35,469 nt of DNA from a virus. How positions within the stretch are numbered: position 1 is the stretch's first letter; each line of letters opens with the position of its first letter. The notes beneath the pieces were generated by a model. It ran no database searches. It saw nothing but the letters and a program-made list of their open reading frames with translations, and was not told where the DNA came from. Position numbers and translations under genes: made by a program. This document shows positions 12,543 to 19,302 of this stretch, one piece after another. Where the stretch lies: positions 1 through 35,469 of IMG/VR virus record IMGVR_UViG_3300035698_016380, one strand, 5' to 3'.

Positions 12543-12995
12543 TTAGGTAACCCTTTCGAAAGAGTTATGGAAAGCCTTTCGAAAGGGTTCCGTATACCCT
12601 TTACAAATGCCCCTAAGTACCTCTACTAACTCATCTTTTAATTTACACTCAGGAAGAGAGTCATAGGCCTTACCCATGTTTTTTAAGACATTTGGATTCT
12701 CTGGTTTATTGTACTTTATGAAGTTTGGAGCCATTAAAATGCGAGCCCTTCGATCTACCTTTAGCAAACCCTTTCGAAAGAGTTCCCGAAACCCTTTCGA
12801 AAGGTCTTTCATCCGTTCCTCGTCATCCGGCTCCAGCTCTGAGGATAGGCCCTCAACGGTGGCCCTGATAATCCCCAGCGATGTCATGTTGGGGTGCGTC
12901 AGGACCATTAAGAATATTAATTTGGAATCGGGTGATAACGACATAAATTTCTTGTCATTCCAAATTCTTACGTCTATTTTTCTGTAATGCGACAC
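12543..12995 (-). CDS. phage replication initiator-like protein
   Basis: 150 residues from a GTG that shares a base with the upstream stop (TAGTG), with GGAAAGG upstream. MSHYRKIDVRIWNDKKFMSL, SKLIFLMVLTHPNMTSLGII, then LFRKGLLKVDRRARILMAPNFIKYNKPENPN. This layout is shared by phage proteins from replication modules thought to be origin-binding or replisome-organiser proteins with an N-terminal winged helix. The gene contains four palindromic repeats and is followed by an A/T tract, as in the lambda O gene. Initiator function is inference from those features and from the neighbouring helicase and primase. Confidence 0.7.
   Translation of the reverse strand: MSHYRKIDVRIWNDKKFMSLSPDSKLIFLMVLTHPNMTSLGIIRATVEGLSSELEPDDEERMKDLSKGFRELFRKGLLKVDRRARILMAPNFIKYNKPENPNVLKNMGKAYDSLPECKLKDELVEVLRGICKGYTEPFRKAFHNSFERVT
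12551..12586. repeat. candidate origin iterons, pair 1
   Basis: Two palindromes: CTTTCGAAAG at 12553-12562 and CCTTTCGAAAGG at 12575-12586, centres 23 bp apart. They lie in the last codons of the initiator-like gene. The same pair with the same spacing recurs 218 bp to the right. Confidence 0.65.
12769..12804. repeat. candidate origin iterons, pair 2
   Basis: CTTTCGAAAG at 12771-12780 and CCTTTCGAAAGG at 12793-12804, centres 23 bp apart, inside the initiator-like gene. The palindromes of the four copies fall in three different reading frames of that gene, so the repetition is selected in DNA rather than protein. Confidence 0.65.
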
Positions 12996-13912
12996 TATAG
13001 TACCTTTCCATCGAGTATTTTCTTGTTCTCAAAAGAAAAGTAGCCATCAGCGTCCCACTCCACAACTCCGAACCCATGATTCCACCGGTTGGATGGTGCA
13101 TATTCAGGGTTGAGATCGCACAGACAACCCATTACCCACGAGCCGTCAACCTTGAGATCCATTTTGCGGACAATATATTCCTGGGTGGAGTGGTGGTGTG
13201 AGTTGACCTGCGTGACAGGATTTTTGTCATAGTGTAATTTGGCAAAGTTAACAGCTCCGCCGGATATCCTAACCTCATCGCCGTGCAGAATAAACAACTT
13301 GCCAATTGAAAATGGTTTCAGCCCGGACCTGAGAAGGTCCCTGTTACTTACCCATTTAAACCCGTAGCTTTCGAGCTCAAATATTTCCGGAATAGTGAGC
13401 GCCTTTAGTCCCGCCAGTTTCCGCGACTCGCCCTGTAAGAGTCTTCTTAGCCGGTCTTCGTGGTTGCCGAGCATCCAAACCTTTTCCGTGTCCGGGAAAT
13501 AACTGCTGAGCTTCGCAATCATTGGCTTTGTGATTTCGACCTCCTTGGCAAAGATGGGTCTCATCGGATCAGACTTCCAGTATGATATCCAATAACAGTC
13601 AACGCCATCGCCAGTCAAGACAAGGGTGTCTATCCCTATCTTTACCAGATAATCAACAGCGCAATCGAGGGCCGCCTGGTCATGATATGGAAAGTGAATG
13701 TCCGGTAGCAAGCCGGCCCTTTTTGTTTTGCCGCTCTTGGGTGGGTTCAGCTCATAATGGTAAATTGAGCGGCTGTTTTTAAACAGCCAGGTGTAATTCC
13801 TTGCCATCGATTCTGATATGTCGCACTGGTATGCCAGCTCTCTTCTTCCAATTTGAGGGCTCTTGTTTAGAATAGCAGTTATGTCCTTGGGAATACTTGA
13901 GATTACCTTCAT
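12995..13912 (-). CDS. calcineurin-like metallophosphoesterase with N-terminal HTH
   Basis: 305 residues. N-terminal 45 residues look like a helix-turn-helix (KSPQIGRRELAYQCDISESM). Then the metallophosphoesterase motifs: D71-x-H73 in PDIHFPYHD, TGDGVD near 100-105, GNHE at 149-152, LHGDE around 211 and NSHHHST near 237. These bind two metal ions and hydrolyse phosphoesters. The family includes phosphodiesterases and nucleases; its place in a replication operon suggests DNA or nucleotide substrates. AGGAGGCTTGT precedes the ATG. Confidence 0.85.
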   Translation of the reverse strand: MKVISSIPKDITAILNKSPQIGRRELAYQCDISESMARNYTWLFKNSRSIYHYELNPPKSGKTKRAGLLPDIHFPYHDQAALDCAVDYLVKIGIDTLVLTGDGVDCYWISYWKSDPMRPIFAKEVEITKPMIAKLSSYFPDTEKVWMLGNHEDRLRRLLQGESRKLAGLKALTIPEIFELESYGFKWVSNRDLLRSGLKPFSIGKLFILHGDEVRISGGAVNFAKLHYDKNPVTQVNSHHHSTQEYIVRKMDLKVDGSWVMGCLCDLNPEYAPSNRWNHGFGVVEWDADGYFSFENKKILDGKVL

Positions 13913-13944
13913 ACAAGCCTCCTATTTATGGATTAATTATAATC

Positions 13945-14496
13945 TTATGTCTGTAACCTTAGTTTTAGCTTTAAAACGGCCAGGGTTGAGTTTCTGACGT
14001 AATAAGACGAATTCCACTTTCTCGGAACGAGGATTCCAATGCCGCCCTCAGCGGCCCATTTTTCGATATTTAAATCGCAGTCGTCAATGAGAACCCTGTC
14101 CCGGCCGGCAATGTAATCTTTTGCGGGAGAAATTATATACCTCCCGTCCGCGAATAGCCCGGGCATGTTTTTCTTTATCCATGCCTGCTTTCCAGATGCT
14201 CCGGTCGTGGCTGGGGATGTTAAAATGCAGGGTTTAAGTGGCTTGAATAGCTCGTAGATTTCTCTTCCGTCGGGCAGCCACTCAAGATTCTCCCAGAATT
14301 CATTGGTGATCCCGTCCCAGAACTCGCTCATACCCACGCCAAAAAAATCTGAGATAATTTCAGAGTTGCCCCACTCGCCATCCGGCCAGTCTTTTTCGAT
14401 TGTCTTGTCGGTGACCCCATACCATTTTGCGGCACCGCCAAGAAAGTCGGCACATACGCCGTCCAGATCTAAGAAATATGTGAGATTGTTTCTCAT
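13945..14496 (-). CDS. HAD-superfamily 5'(3')-deoxyribonucleotidase-like protein
   Basis: 183 residues. FLDLDGVCADF gives the D10-x-D12 nucleophile/acid pair and the cap-containing N-terminal half of the NT5C type; ILTSP near 91-95 is motif II; K at about 103-108 motif III; VLIDDCDLNI with D138 and D139 motif IV. NT5C enzymes dephosphorylate deoxynucleoside monophosphates. It is joined by TAATG to the dNTP diphosphohydrolase-like gene upstream, which would make dNMPs, so the two may act in sequence. Confidence 0.8.
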   Translation of the reverse strand: MRNNLTYFLDLDGVCADFLGGAAKWYGVTDKTIEKDWPDGEWGNSEIISDFFGVGMSEFWDGITNEFWENLEWLPDGREIYELFKPLKPCILTSPATTGASGKQAWIKKNMPGLFADGRYIISPAKDYIAGRDRVLIDDCDLNIEKWAAEGGIGILVPRKWNSSYYVRNSTLAVLKLKLRLQT

Positions 14497-14864
14497 TATC
14501 CCCCCTTTAAAAAAGTTGGAAGATCACTTAATTCTGGCGGTAAAATCTTTCTTTCGATCATCTCCTCGTAATGTACGATTGCCGCCAGGTTAAACACAGC
14601 CTGTACTAAATGATCCTCGTCACGGTGCCCCTCGCGGTACTGATTGATATGTCTCAGCGCAGAATCCATGCACCTTGACAGTGGCATCCCTTTTGTCCAG
14701 TTCCAGTCGTTGTATTTGATGGCTCCGCGTTCATACAATAGCGCGAGTCGCCTGAGAAGTGTTGGCGGAATCAGATCAAATCTTCCCTTGCCATCCGGAA
14801 CGTCACGAACCGCGCCAGACCCAAACGACTGCCTTTCTCCGGAATCTTTTAAAACATGATCCAT
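14496..14864 (-). CDS. dATP/dGTP diphosphohydrolase-like protein (DUF5664 / MazZ-related)
   Basis: 122 residues: FGSGAVRDVPDGKGRFDLIPP, LRRLALLYERGAIKYNDWNW, KGMPLSRCMDSALRHINQYR, EGHRDEDHLVQAVFNLAA. The spaced E-GA-KY, H-I-Q and RDEDHL helices fit the all-alpha MazG-like family whose cyanophage S-2L member (MazZ) cleaves dGTP to dGMP. It is therefore likely to act on purine dNTPs. No PurZ or DatZ gene is seen here, so Z-base DNA is not supported. AAAAAGGGGGGCTCGT site. Confidence 0.8.
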   Translation of the reverse strand: MDHVLKDSGERQSFGSGAVRDVPDGKGRFDLIPPTLLRRLALLYERGAIKYNDWNWTKGMPLSRCMDSALRHINQYREGHRDEDHLVQAVFNLAAIVHYEEMIERKILPPELSDLPTFLKGG

Positions 14865-14964
14865 ACGAGCCCCCCTTTTTGTCGTTAACCCTCTCCTCCA
14901 GAGCCCTTAGATACATCTCCCTTGCCTCGACCTGAAGTGCGAGGATGAGATCGCTGTAATCCAC
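14803..14964 (-). CDS. possible small protein overlapping the DUF5664 gene
   Basis: 53 residues from GTG 14964 with GGAGG six bases upstream. MDYSDLILALQVEAREMYLR, ALEERVNDKKGG then an Arg-rich end that overlaps the next gene by 62 bases in another frame. The first 32 residues have good helical character and fill an otherwise empty gap in the operon; the overlapping tail looks less natural. Moderate support. Confidence 0.4.
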   Translation of the reverse strand: MDYSDLILALQVEAREMYLRALEERVNDKKGGSYGSCFKRFRRKAVVWVWRGS

Positions 14965-14979
14965 TTGACACCTCCAGCC

Positions 14980-15168
14980 CTATATGATAAGGTCTTTTGC
15001 GTCGGAATATCCGAGAGCCTTCGCAATCTTTTCAGCACCGTGATCTGAGCCGGTATCGAACCAATACCACACCACTGCCCGAGACACTTTTGCAAGTCTT
15101 GCGAGTTCGCTCTGGTTCATTCCAAGCCGATCAAGTTCTTTTTTTATTTTCTTCACATTTAATTTCAT
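14980..15168 (-). CDS. Cro/CI-type HTH regulator
   Basis: 62 residues: MKLNVKKIKKELDRLGMNQSELARLAKVSRAVVWYWF, then AEKIAKALGYSDAKDLII. The helix-turn-helix is at about residues 18-38 (MNQSELARLAKVSRAVVWYW). Size is that of Cro rather than full CI; no oligomerisation or protease domain. It is the first gene of the leftward replication operon and faces the divergent rightward promoter, so it probably represses one or both. The ATG is six bases after the -10 box, so the mRNA appears leaderless. Confidence 0.85.
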   Translation of the reverse strand: MKLNVKKIKKELDRLGMNQSELARLAKVSRAVVWYWFDTGSDHGAEKIAKALGYSDAKDLII

Positions 15169-15174
15169 GCCTAC

Positions 15175-15203
15175 ATTATATACCTTCACACACGGCTTGT
15201 CAA
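15175..15203 (-). promoter_or_regulatory. leftward early promoter (leaderless regulator transcript)
   Basis: Minus strand -35 TTGACA (15198-15203), 17-base spacer, -10 TATAAT (15175-15180): a perfect consensus. The regulator ATG begins six bases after the -10, so transcription would start at or next to the A of ATG. Confidence 0.85.
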
Positions 15204-15254
15204 GTTTGTTCGTAACCGCCCTTGCGATGCGTAAATATTTTTCAAAAAAAATAC

Positions 15255-15283
15255 TTGACATGGGTGGCAGGGGTGTATATATT
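15255..15283 (+). promoter_or_regulatory. rightward early promoter
   Basis: -35 TTGACA (15255-15260), 17-base spacer, -10 TATATT (15278-15283), followed by AGGGGAGGCCAAA and ATG at 15322. About 50 bp from the divergent leftward promoter; the intervening segment should hold operators, but I see no clear repeated site in it. Confidence 0.85.
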
Positions 15284-15321
15284 GGTTGTAACGAAAATAA
15301 ATCCAATCAGGGGAGGCCAAA

Positions 15322-16548
15322 ATGAAAAAAGGTGACAGGGTAAGGCTTGTGAATTTGGATAACGGTTGCGGGGGTGTGTATCTTACCAACGGGGCCAACA
15401 GGATCGGTAATGAGGGCAAAATTTCCAAAGATTTCCCTTGTGTGGGCGGAATGACGAGGGTTGATTTTGACAATGGCGAATGGGCTCATTATTACGAAAA
15501 CAATCTCGAACTCATACCGACCACGTTCAAAAAGGGTGACTGGGTTCGGGTTGTGGCCGCTGGGAAGCACTATTCCACATACCCTGAAATGGCAACCGCC
15601 ATGGGGTTGAATAATTACGAGGACTGCCGCGCGCTGCCGCACGGTTCCGAGGGCGTCGTCGCTGACGTAAGGCCCCACGAGGATGATTCCAAAAAAATTC
15701 TCGCTGGTATCCGAGTCGGCCCTATCGATTATATTATCGGTGTCGAGGGTATTGAGCTCATACCGATGCTAAAAATCGAGGAGAAGCCGGAATCCAGCAT
15801 CGTCAAATCTGCCAAGAAATGGACCGACATCGCCATGGGGATTGGAGTTGATGATGGGATGGAAAACTGTGCTCTCTGTCAGGAATTCCGAGGTGGCTTG
15901 AGCTGTGGTGACTGTCCGATAGAAAGGGTAACCGGAGACGGCTGTGAGGGTGGGCTGTATCTCGAATGGACCGAACATCAGCGCGAGGCCCACGGGAATT
16001 ATCACGATTTCCCCAAAAAGGCTCAATGCCCCAAGTGCCGGCGCATCGCCATGGCGTTCGCAACTTGGATTCTGGAGCTTGAGAAGCCTGTTGAGAAGCC
16101 GGTTGTCATCGAATTCAAAGAGGGCGACCGTGTGCGGCTCGTGAATCTGCGGACGAGTAGCGGTCTCGGCAGCTTCGATCCGAGCCCGGGCAACACAATC
16201 GGTAACGTCGGAACCGTGACGAGTATGATTTCGCTCGGTATGGTGGCGGTTCTCTGGGATAACGGGTCTGAAAATGGCTACTGCCATCACAATCTCGAAC
16301 CGGCCGGCGAAGAGCCCGAAGAGGAAACTTTCGAGGTGGGCGATACCGTGGAAGACGAGGACGGAGATCTCTACGTCATTTCAGACGTTGGCGATTTTGT
16401 CAGTGTTTGCCTGGTCGATCCGCGCGACGGGATCAGTTATGGGGTCACTTATCCGGTCGGGGATATGAGTAGAATTACCCGCGACGAGATAGATCTTAAC
16501 GACGGCGAATTCAAGGTCGAGGGTCACTGGGAATTCATCGCAGACTGA
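15322..16548 (+). CDS. multi-domain SH3-like barrel protein with zinc-type Cys cluster
   Basis: 408 residues. Four similar beta-barrel repeats start with (F)KKGDRVRLV-type strands at about 1-65, 69-147, 264-327 and 337-386, each with a G(N/S)(E/V)G turn and several ending in NLEL or NLEP. Between repeats 2 and 3 there is a Cys cluster (CALC at 183-186, CGDC at 195-198, C208, CPKC at 236-239) resembling two zinc ribbons. KOW or SH3-like barrels often bind nucleic acid or RNA polymerase. First gene of the rightward early operon, so a transcription-related role (for example antitermination) is possible but unproven. Confidence 0.75.
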   Translation: MKKGDRVRLVNLDNGCGGVYLTNGANRIGNEGKISKDFPCVGGMTRVDFDNGEWAHYYENNLELIPTTFKKGDWVRVVAAGKHYSTYPEMATAMGLNNYEDCRALPHGSEGVVADVRPHEDDSKKILAGIRVGPIDYIIGVEGIELIPMLKIEEKPESSIVKSAKKWTDIAMGIGVDDGMENCALCQEFRGGLSCGDCPIERVTGDGCEGGLYLEWTEHQREAHGNYHDFPKKAQCPKCRRIAMAFATWILELEKPVEKPVVIEFKEGDRVRLVNLRTSSGLGSFDPSPGNTIGNVGTVTSMISLGMVAVLWDNGSENGYCHHNLEPAGEEPEEETFEVGDTVEDEDGDLYVISDVGDFVSVCLVDPRDGISYGVTYPVGDMSRITRDEIDLNDGEFKVEGHWEFIAD

Positions 16549-16558
16549 GGAGGTCAAA

Positions 16559-16795
16559 ATGTGGACCACGGAAAACGAAGTCGATTTTGTCAGCAGGCTC
16601 GGAACCGGGGATTTCAACGAGGGCAATCTTCCCCGGTTGCCACGTATCAAGGCCCTGAAGGGATATCTTGATGGCACCAAGCTGCGGAATAAGTGGAAAG
16701 ACCGGGAATCTGGGTTGGACATTGACAAATTGTTTGTAATCAAATTTGCGAGGGGTCTCTTGAAGACCCTGAAGGGGGCGGGATGCCGGGTATAA
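16559..16795 (+). CDS. hypothetical phage protein
   Basis: 78 residues: [60 protein letters not shown]. Mostly helical and basic. GAGGAGGTCAAA precedes the ATG. The end overlaps the SSB start by 13 bases. Similar small proteins precede ssb in some phages, without function. Confidence 0.7.
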   Translation: MWTTENEVDFVSRLGTGDFNEGNLPRLPRIKALKGYLDGTKLRNKWKDRESGLDIDKLFVIKFARGLLKTLKGAGCRV

Positions 16796-17202
16796 ATAAA
16801 GTCATACTTGTCGGACGGTTAGGACGTGACCCAGAGGTGAAGTTTACCCCGGGTGGCGATGCGGTTTGCAACTTCTCGGTTGCCACATCGGAGACCTGGA
16901 AAGACAAAAACACCGGGGAGAAAAAAGAGAAGACGGAGTGGTCCAACATCGTCGCCTGGCGCAGGCTGGGCGAGATCTGCGGCGAGTATCTGTCCAAGGG
17001 CAGCCAGGTTTACGTCGAGGGCAAGCTCCAAACCCGATCCTGGGAAAAGGACGGGGTGAAGCGGTATACGACGGAGATTGTGGCAGACAAGATTGAATTC
17101 ATTGGCGGTCGGGTTAACCGGGATGATTCGAATCAGGGATCGGCACCGGCGCGCGGCGGCCAGGGGCAACCGGCAGATGACGACCAAGATATCCCATTTT
17201 GA
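16783..17202 (+). CDS. ssb: single-stranded DNA-binding protein
   Basis: 139 residues. OB-fold at about 1-105 with the standard landmarks: [67 protein letters not shown], then a Gly/Gln-rich linker and the acidic tip DDDQDIPF that recruits partner proteins. It would coat ssDNA in replication and in ERF/YqaJ recombination. GAAGGGGGCGGG upstream. Confidence 0.97.
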   Translation: MPGINKVILVGRLGRDPEVKFTPGGDAVCNFSVATSETWKDKNTGEKKEKTEWSNIVAWRRLGEICGEYLSKGSQVYVEGKLQTRSWEKDGVKRYTTEIVADKIEFIGGRVNRDDSNQGSAPARGGQGQPADDDQDIPF

Positions 17203-17214
17203 CAAGGAGGCGAA

Positions 17215-18219
17215 ATGACTGATCAAATTGTAAAGTTCAACATCACAGATCCGGCAATCCACAAGATGGTAGACCTCTATATGGATCTCACCGTGGCTGG
17301 CGTGGATGACAAGGACGGGTTTTCCCAAGTCCACGACGCTCGGATGGTCGTTAAGAATCACCGGGTGGCCGTCGAGAAGAAGCGCAAGGAGCTGAAATCC
17401 GATGCGCTGGCATGGGGTAGAACCGTTGACTCCGAAGCGAAGCGCATCACCGCCCTTCTCGCTCCCATTGAAGAGCACCTTTCCACCGAAGAGGGCAAGG
17501 TACAGGCCGAGCTTGACCGGATTAAGGCTGATGAAGACGAGAAGGCTCGTGTCCAGATCCAGGCCCGGGTTGATTCGCTCATGGGTTTCGGTGTCGTGCT
17601 ACCCTATCAAGAGGTCGCCACGATGACCGATGCCGAGTTCTCGGACAAATATCTTGAATCTGAGGCCTCATTCGAAGCCAATCTGGCCGCCGAGAAAAAG
17701 CGTATTGAGGAGAGCGTTGCCGAGGAAAACCGTCTTGAGGGCATCGCCAAGGCGCAGGAGGCCATCGCCAAGAAACAGGCTAAGTCTCAAAAGAAAATCG
17801 ATGATGCCAATGCCAAGCTCGCGGCCGATCAGAAGATTCTCGATGATGCCAAAAAGGCTGAGGCTGACCGGGTTGCTGAGAACGAAAGGGCTGCGGCCGA
17901 CCACAAGGCCCACCTGGAAGCCGAAGCTAAGTTTAAAGAGGAGGTTAAGCTCAAGGCTCAACAAGACTACTGGGACAAGGCTGACCGGGAGGCTCAGGAC
18001 AAGGCCAATGCCGAAGCTGAGGAGAAGCGTCAGAAGGCCCTAAGACCGGACAAAGAGAAGCTGGCCGAGTTCGTTGATGGTCTGGGAACGATGCTTGTCG
18101 ATGCCATTGATTGCGATGCGGGGCTATCCGAGTCGGAGTCTGAGGGTCTACTTAACGAAATGGTAGCCGAGATCACGGTTATGCGGGAAGCGTTTCATAA
18201 AAAAATCGAAGAGTTATAA
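17215..18219 (+). CDS. coiled-coil phage protein of the recombination region
   Basis: 334 residues. An N-terminal 60-residue part (MTDQIVKFNITDPAIHKMVD, RMVVKNHRVAVEKKRKELK) is followed by a long Ala/Glu/Lys coiled coil from about 60 to 285 and a short C-terminal domain (LAEFVDGLGTMLVDAIDCD). Proteins of this kind often sit between ssb and single-strand annealing genes in phages (DUF1351-like proteins are similar in place and character). Function is not established. AAGGAGGCGAA precedes the ATG. Confidence 0.75.
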   Translation: MTDQIVKFNITDPAIHKMVDLYMDLTVAGVDDKDGFSQVHDARMVVKNHRVAVEKKRKELKSDALAWGRTVDSEAKRITALLAPIEEHLSTEEGKVQAELDRIKADEDEKARVQIQARVDSLMGFGVVLPYQEVATMTDAEFSDKYLESEASFEANLAAEKKRIEESVAEENRLEGIAKAQEAIAKKQAKSQKKIDDANAKLAADQKILDDAKKAEADRVAENERAAADHKAHLEAEAKFKEEVKLKAQQDYWDKADREAQDKANAEAEEKRQKALRPDKEKLAEFVDGLGTMLVDAIDCDAGLSESESEGLLNEMVAEITVMREAFHKKIEEL

Positions 18220-18225
18220 TCGTGT

Positions 18226-18359
18226 GGGTGGGTGGCGGAATGTGGCAGGTCTGTCACTTGGTAGGCGCGGCAGCATGGAGAAAACCATCAAGGACCGGAA
18301 GCGTTGACGCTACGGATGCGCCTGAAAAAATCATGCCAGTTCGAATCTGGCCCCATCCA
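18226..18359 (+). ncRNA. tRNA-like structured RNA with extra hairpins
   Basis: The ends fold like a tRNA: acceptor stem GGGTGGG (18226-18232) with CCCATCC (18352-18358), 7 pairs with one G-T; T at position 8; T-arm GCCAG-TTCGAAT-CTGGC (18335-18351) canonical; discriminator A. The D-arm resembles tRNA-Leu (GCGGAAT...TTGGTAGGCGC) but contains a 16-base hairpin GTGGCA-GGTC-TGTCAC. The centre has ATGG-AGAAAA-CCAT and CCG-GA-AGCG-TTGA-CGCT-A-CGG hairpins, enclosed by AGGCGC/GCGCCT, and no normal anticodon arm. No encoded CCA. Not a standard tRNA; a derived RNA, a tRNA remnant or an att-like site. Confidence 0.5.
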
Positions 18360-18390
18360 AAACCAAAAAACCCAGGCGTTGAAGGCGTAA

Positions 18391-18461
18391 CCCGGCAGGC
18401 CACCGGGGACCGGATGACTCGGATCGCTGGAGCCAATAGCGTGAGTCGGGGGTGAGCATCC
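18391..18461 (+). other. second structured non-coding segment
   Basis: Between the tRNA-like element and the ERF gene: a CCCGG/CCGGG hairpin (18391-18407), then a rod formed by GGATG/CATCC (18412-18416, 18457-18461), ACTC/GAGT and CGCT/AGCG (18425-18428, 18438-18441). 18220-18492 carries no convincing gene, so this may be part of one RNA with the tRNA-like element or a leader of the ERF mRNA. Confidence 0.4.
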
Positions 18462-18492
18462 ACTGCCCGGACACCCTTACAACGGAGGCAAT

Positions 18493-19302
18493 ATGAAAGG
18501 AACAAAGCCAGATAGACCGGAAACAACCGATATTGAGAAATTCGAGGACCGATCTGAGATACCGGTGGGGAGCGTTGTCGTAGCGGAAAGCCCGCTTATG
18601 GCCGCTATTAAGGGTGGCCTTGACCCGGCCCTGATCGAGAAACTGATGGATCTGCGCGACAGGGAGGCCGCTGCAGACGCGAAGGCTGAATTTGTCCGCG
18701 ATATGGCGCTATTCAAAAAGAACCCGCCTGAAATCCTCAAGACGGCGCACGTGTCTTACAAAAATGCGGCCGGGAAACTGACTGAGTGGGATCATGCCGA
18801 GCTGGGGCTTATCACTGAAGCGATCAACGAGCGGCTTTCCGAGTATAATTTCTTCGCCTATTGGGATATGACACAGCCAGATAAAGACACGGTTAAAACA
18901 ACGTGCCATTTGTGCCACTCTGGAGGCCACGAGTTGACGATGACAATGGAGGGTCCTCCGGATACGAGCGGAGGGAAAGACGCCCTGAAAGCGGTTGCAT
19001 CCACGAATACGATCCACCAGCGGCTCACTCTCTTGGCGGTCACCGGTCTCGCGGCAAAGGGGATGGACAAAGAGTCCCCGAGCGAGGGCGACATCGTTAC
19101 CTTTATCGCCCCGGCCCAGATCACAATCCTGCAGGCCATTATCGATAAGAAAAATATTGACATTGCTGCGGTATTGAGATACGCGGGTGCCGATACGATA
19201 GGTAAAATCCTGGCGAGCAAATTCAAGGACGTAAAGGGAAACCTCGACAAGGCCAAGGCTAAACCGGCACCTGGGAGCGCTAAGGGCGAGGCCCTAAAAT
19301 GA
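18493..19302 (+). CDS. erf: ERF-family single-strand annealing protein
   Basis: 269 residues. The conserved ERF core runs from about 85 to 200: HAELGLITEAINERLSEYNF, VKTTCHLCHSGGHELTMTM, GGKDALKAVASTNTIHQRLT, LLAVTGLA. The N-terminal 60 residues are disordered and the C-terminus ends in a basic, Ala/Pro/Lys-rich tail. ERF proteins anneal complementary ssDNA, as in P22 recombination. With the YqaJ exonuclease and SSB nearby it forms a two-component recombination system. ACGGAGGCAAT precedes the ATG. Confidence 0.93.
   Translation: MKGTKPDRPETTDIEKFEDRSEIPVGSVVVAESPLMAAIKGGLDPALIEKLMDLRDREAAADAKAEFVRDMALFKKNPPEILKTAHVSYKNAAGKLTEWDHAELGLITEAINERLSEYNFFAYWDMTQPDKDTVKTTCHLCHSGGHELTMTMEGPPDTSGGKDALKAVASTNTIHQRLTLLAVTGLAAKGMDKESPSEGDIVTFIAPAQITILQAIIDKKNIDIAAVLRYAGADTIGKILASKFKDVKGNLDKAKAKPAPGSAKGEALK

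Noticed and set aside
12551-12804. CRISPR array or IS end repeats
   Set aside because: The repeats are short palindromes in pairs with 23-bp spacing, not 25-40-bp repeats with unique spacers; no cas gene or transposase nearby. No CRISPR array seen anywhere in the window.
14496-14864. Evidence for 2-aminoadenine (Z) genome
   Set aside because: The MazZ-related protein alone is not enough; PurZ, DatZ and a matching polymerase are not in the window.
15769-16290. Leftward open frame (173 codons)
   Set aside because: Antisense to the multi-barrel gene; no start signals.
16819-17478. Long leftward open frame (219 codons)
   Set aside because: Antisense to ssb and the coiled-coil gene, both clearly real; no ribosome site.
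18222-18455. Rightward frame with GTG start (77 codons) over the tRNA-like region
   Set aside because: No ribosome-binding site at a proper distance, unphage-like composition (Trp, Pro, Arg), and the same bases form an acceptor stem, T-arm and several hairpins. Kept as the alternative explanation in the finding.
18226-18492. tmRNA
   Set aside because: Acceptor and T-arm fit, but the element is too short and there is no tag reading frame, resume codon or encoded CCA end.
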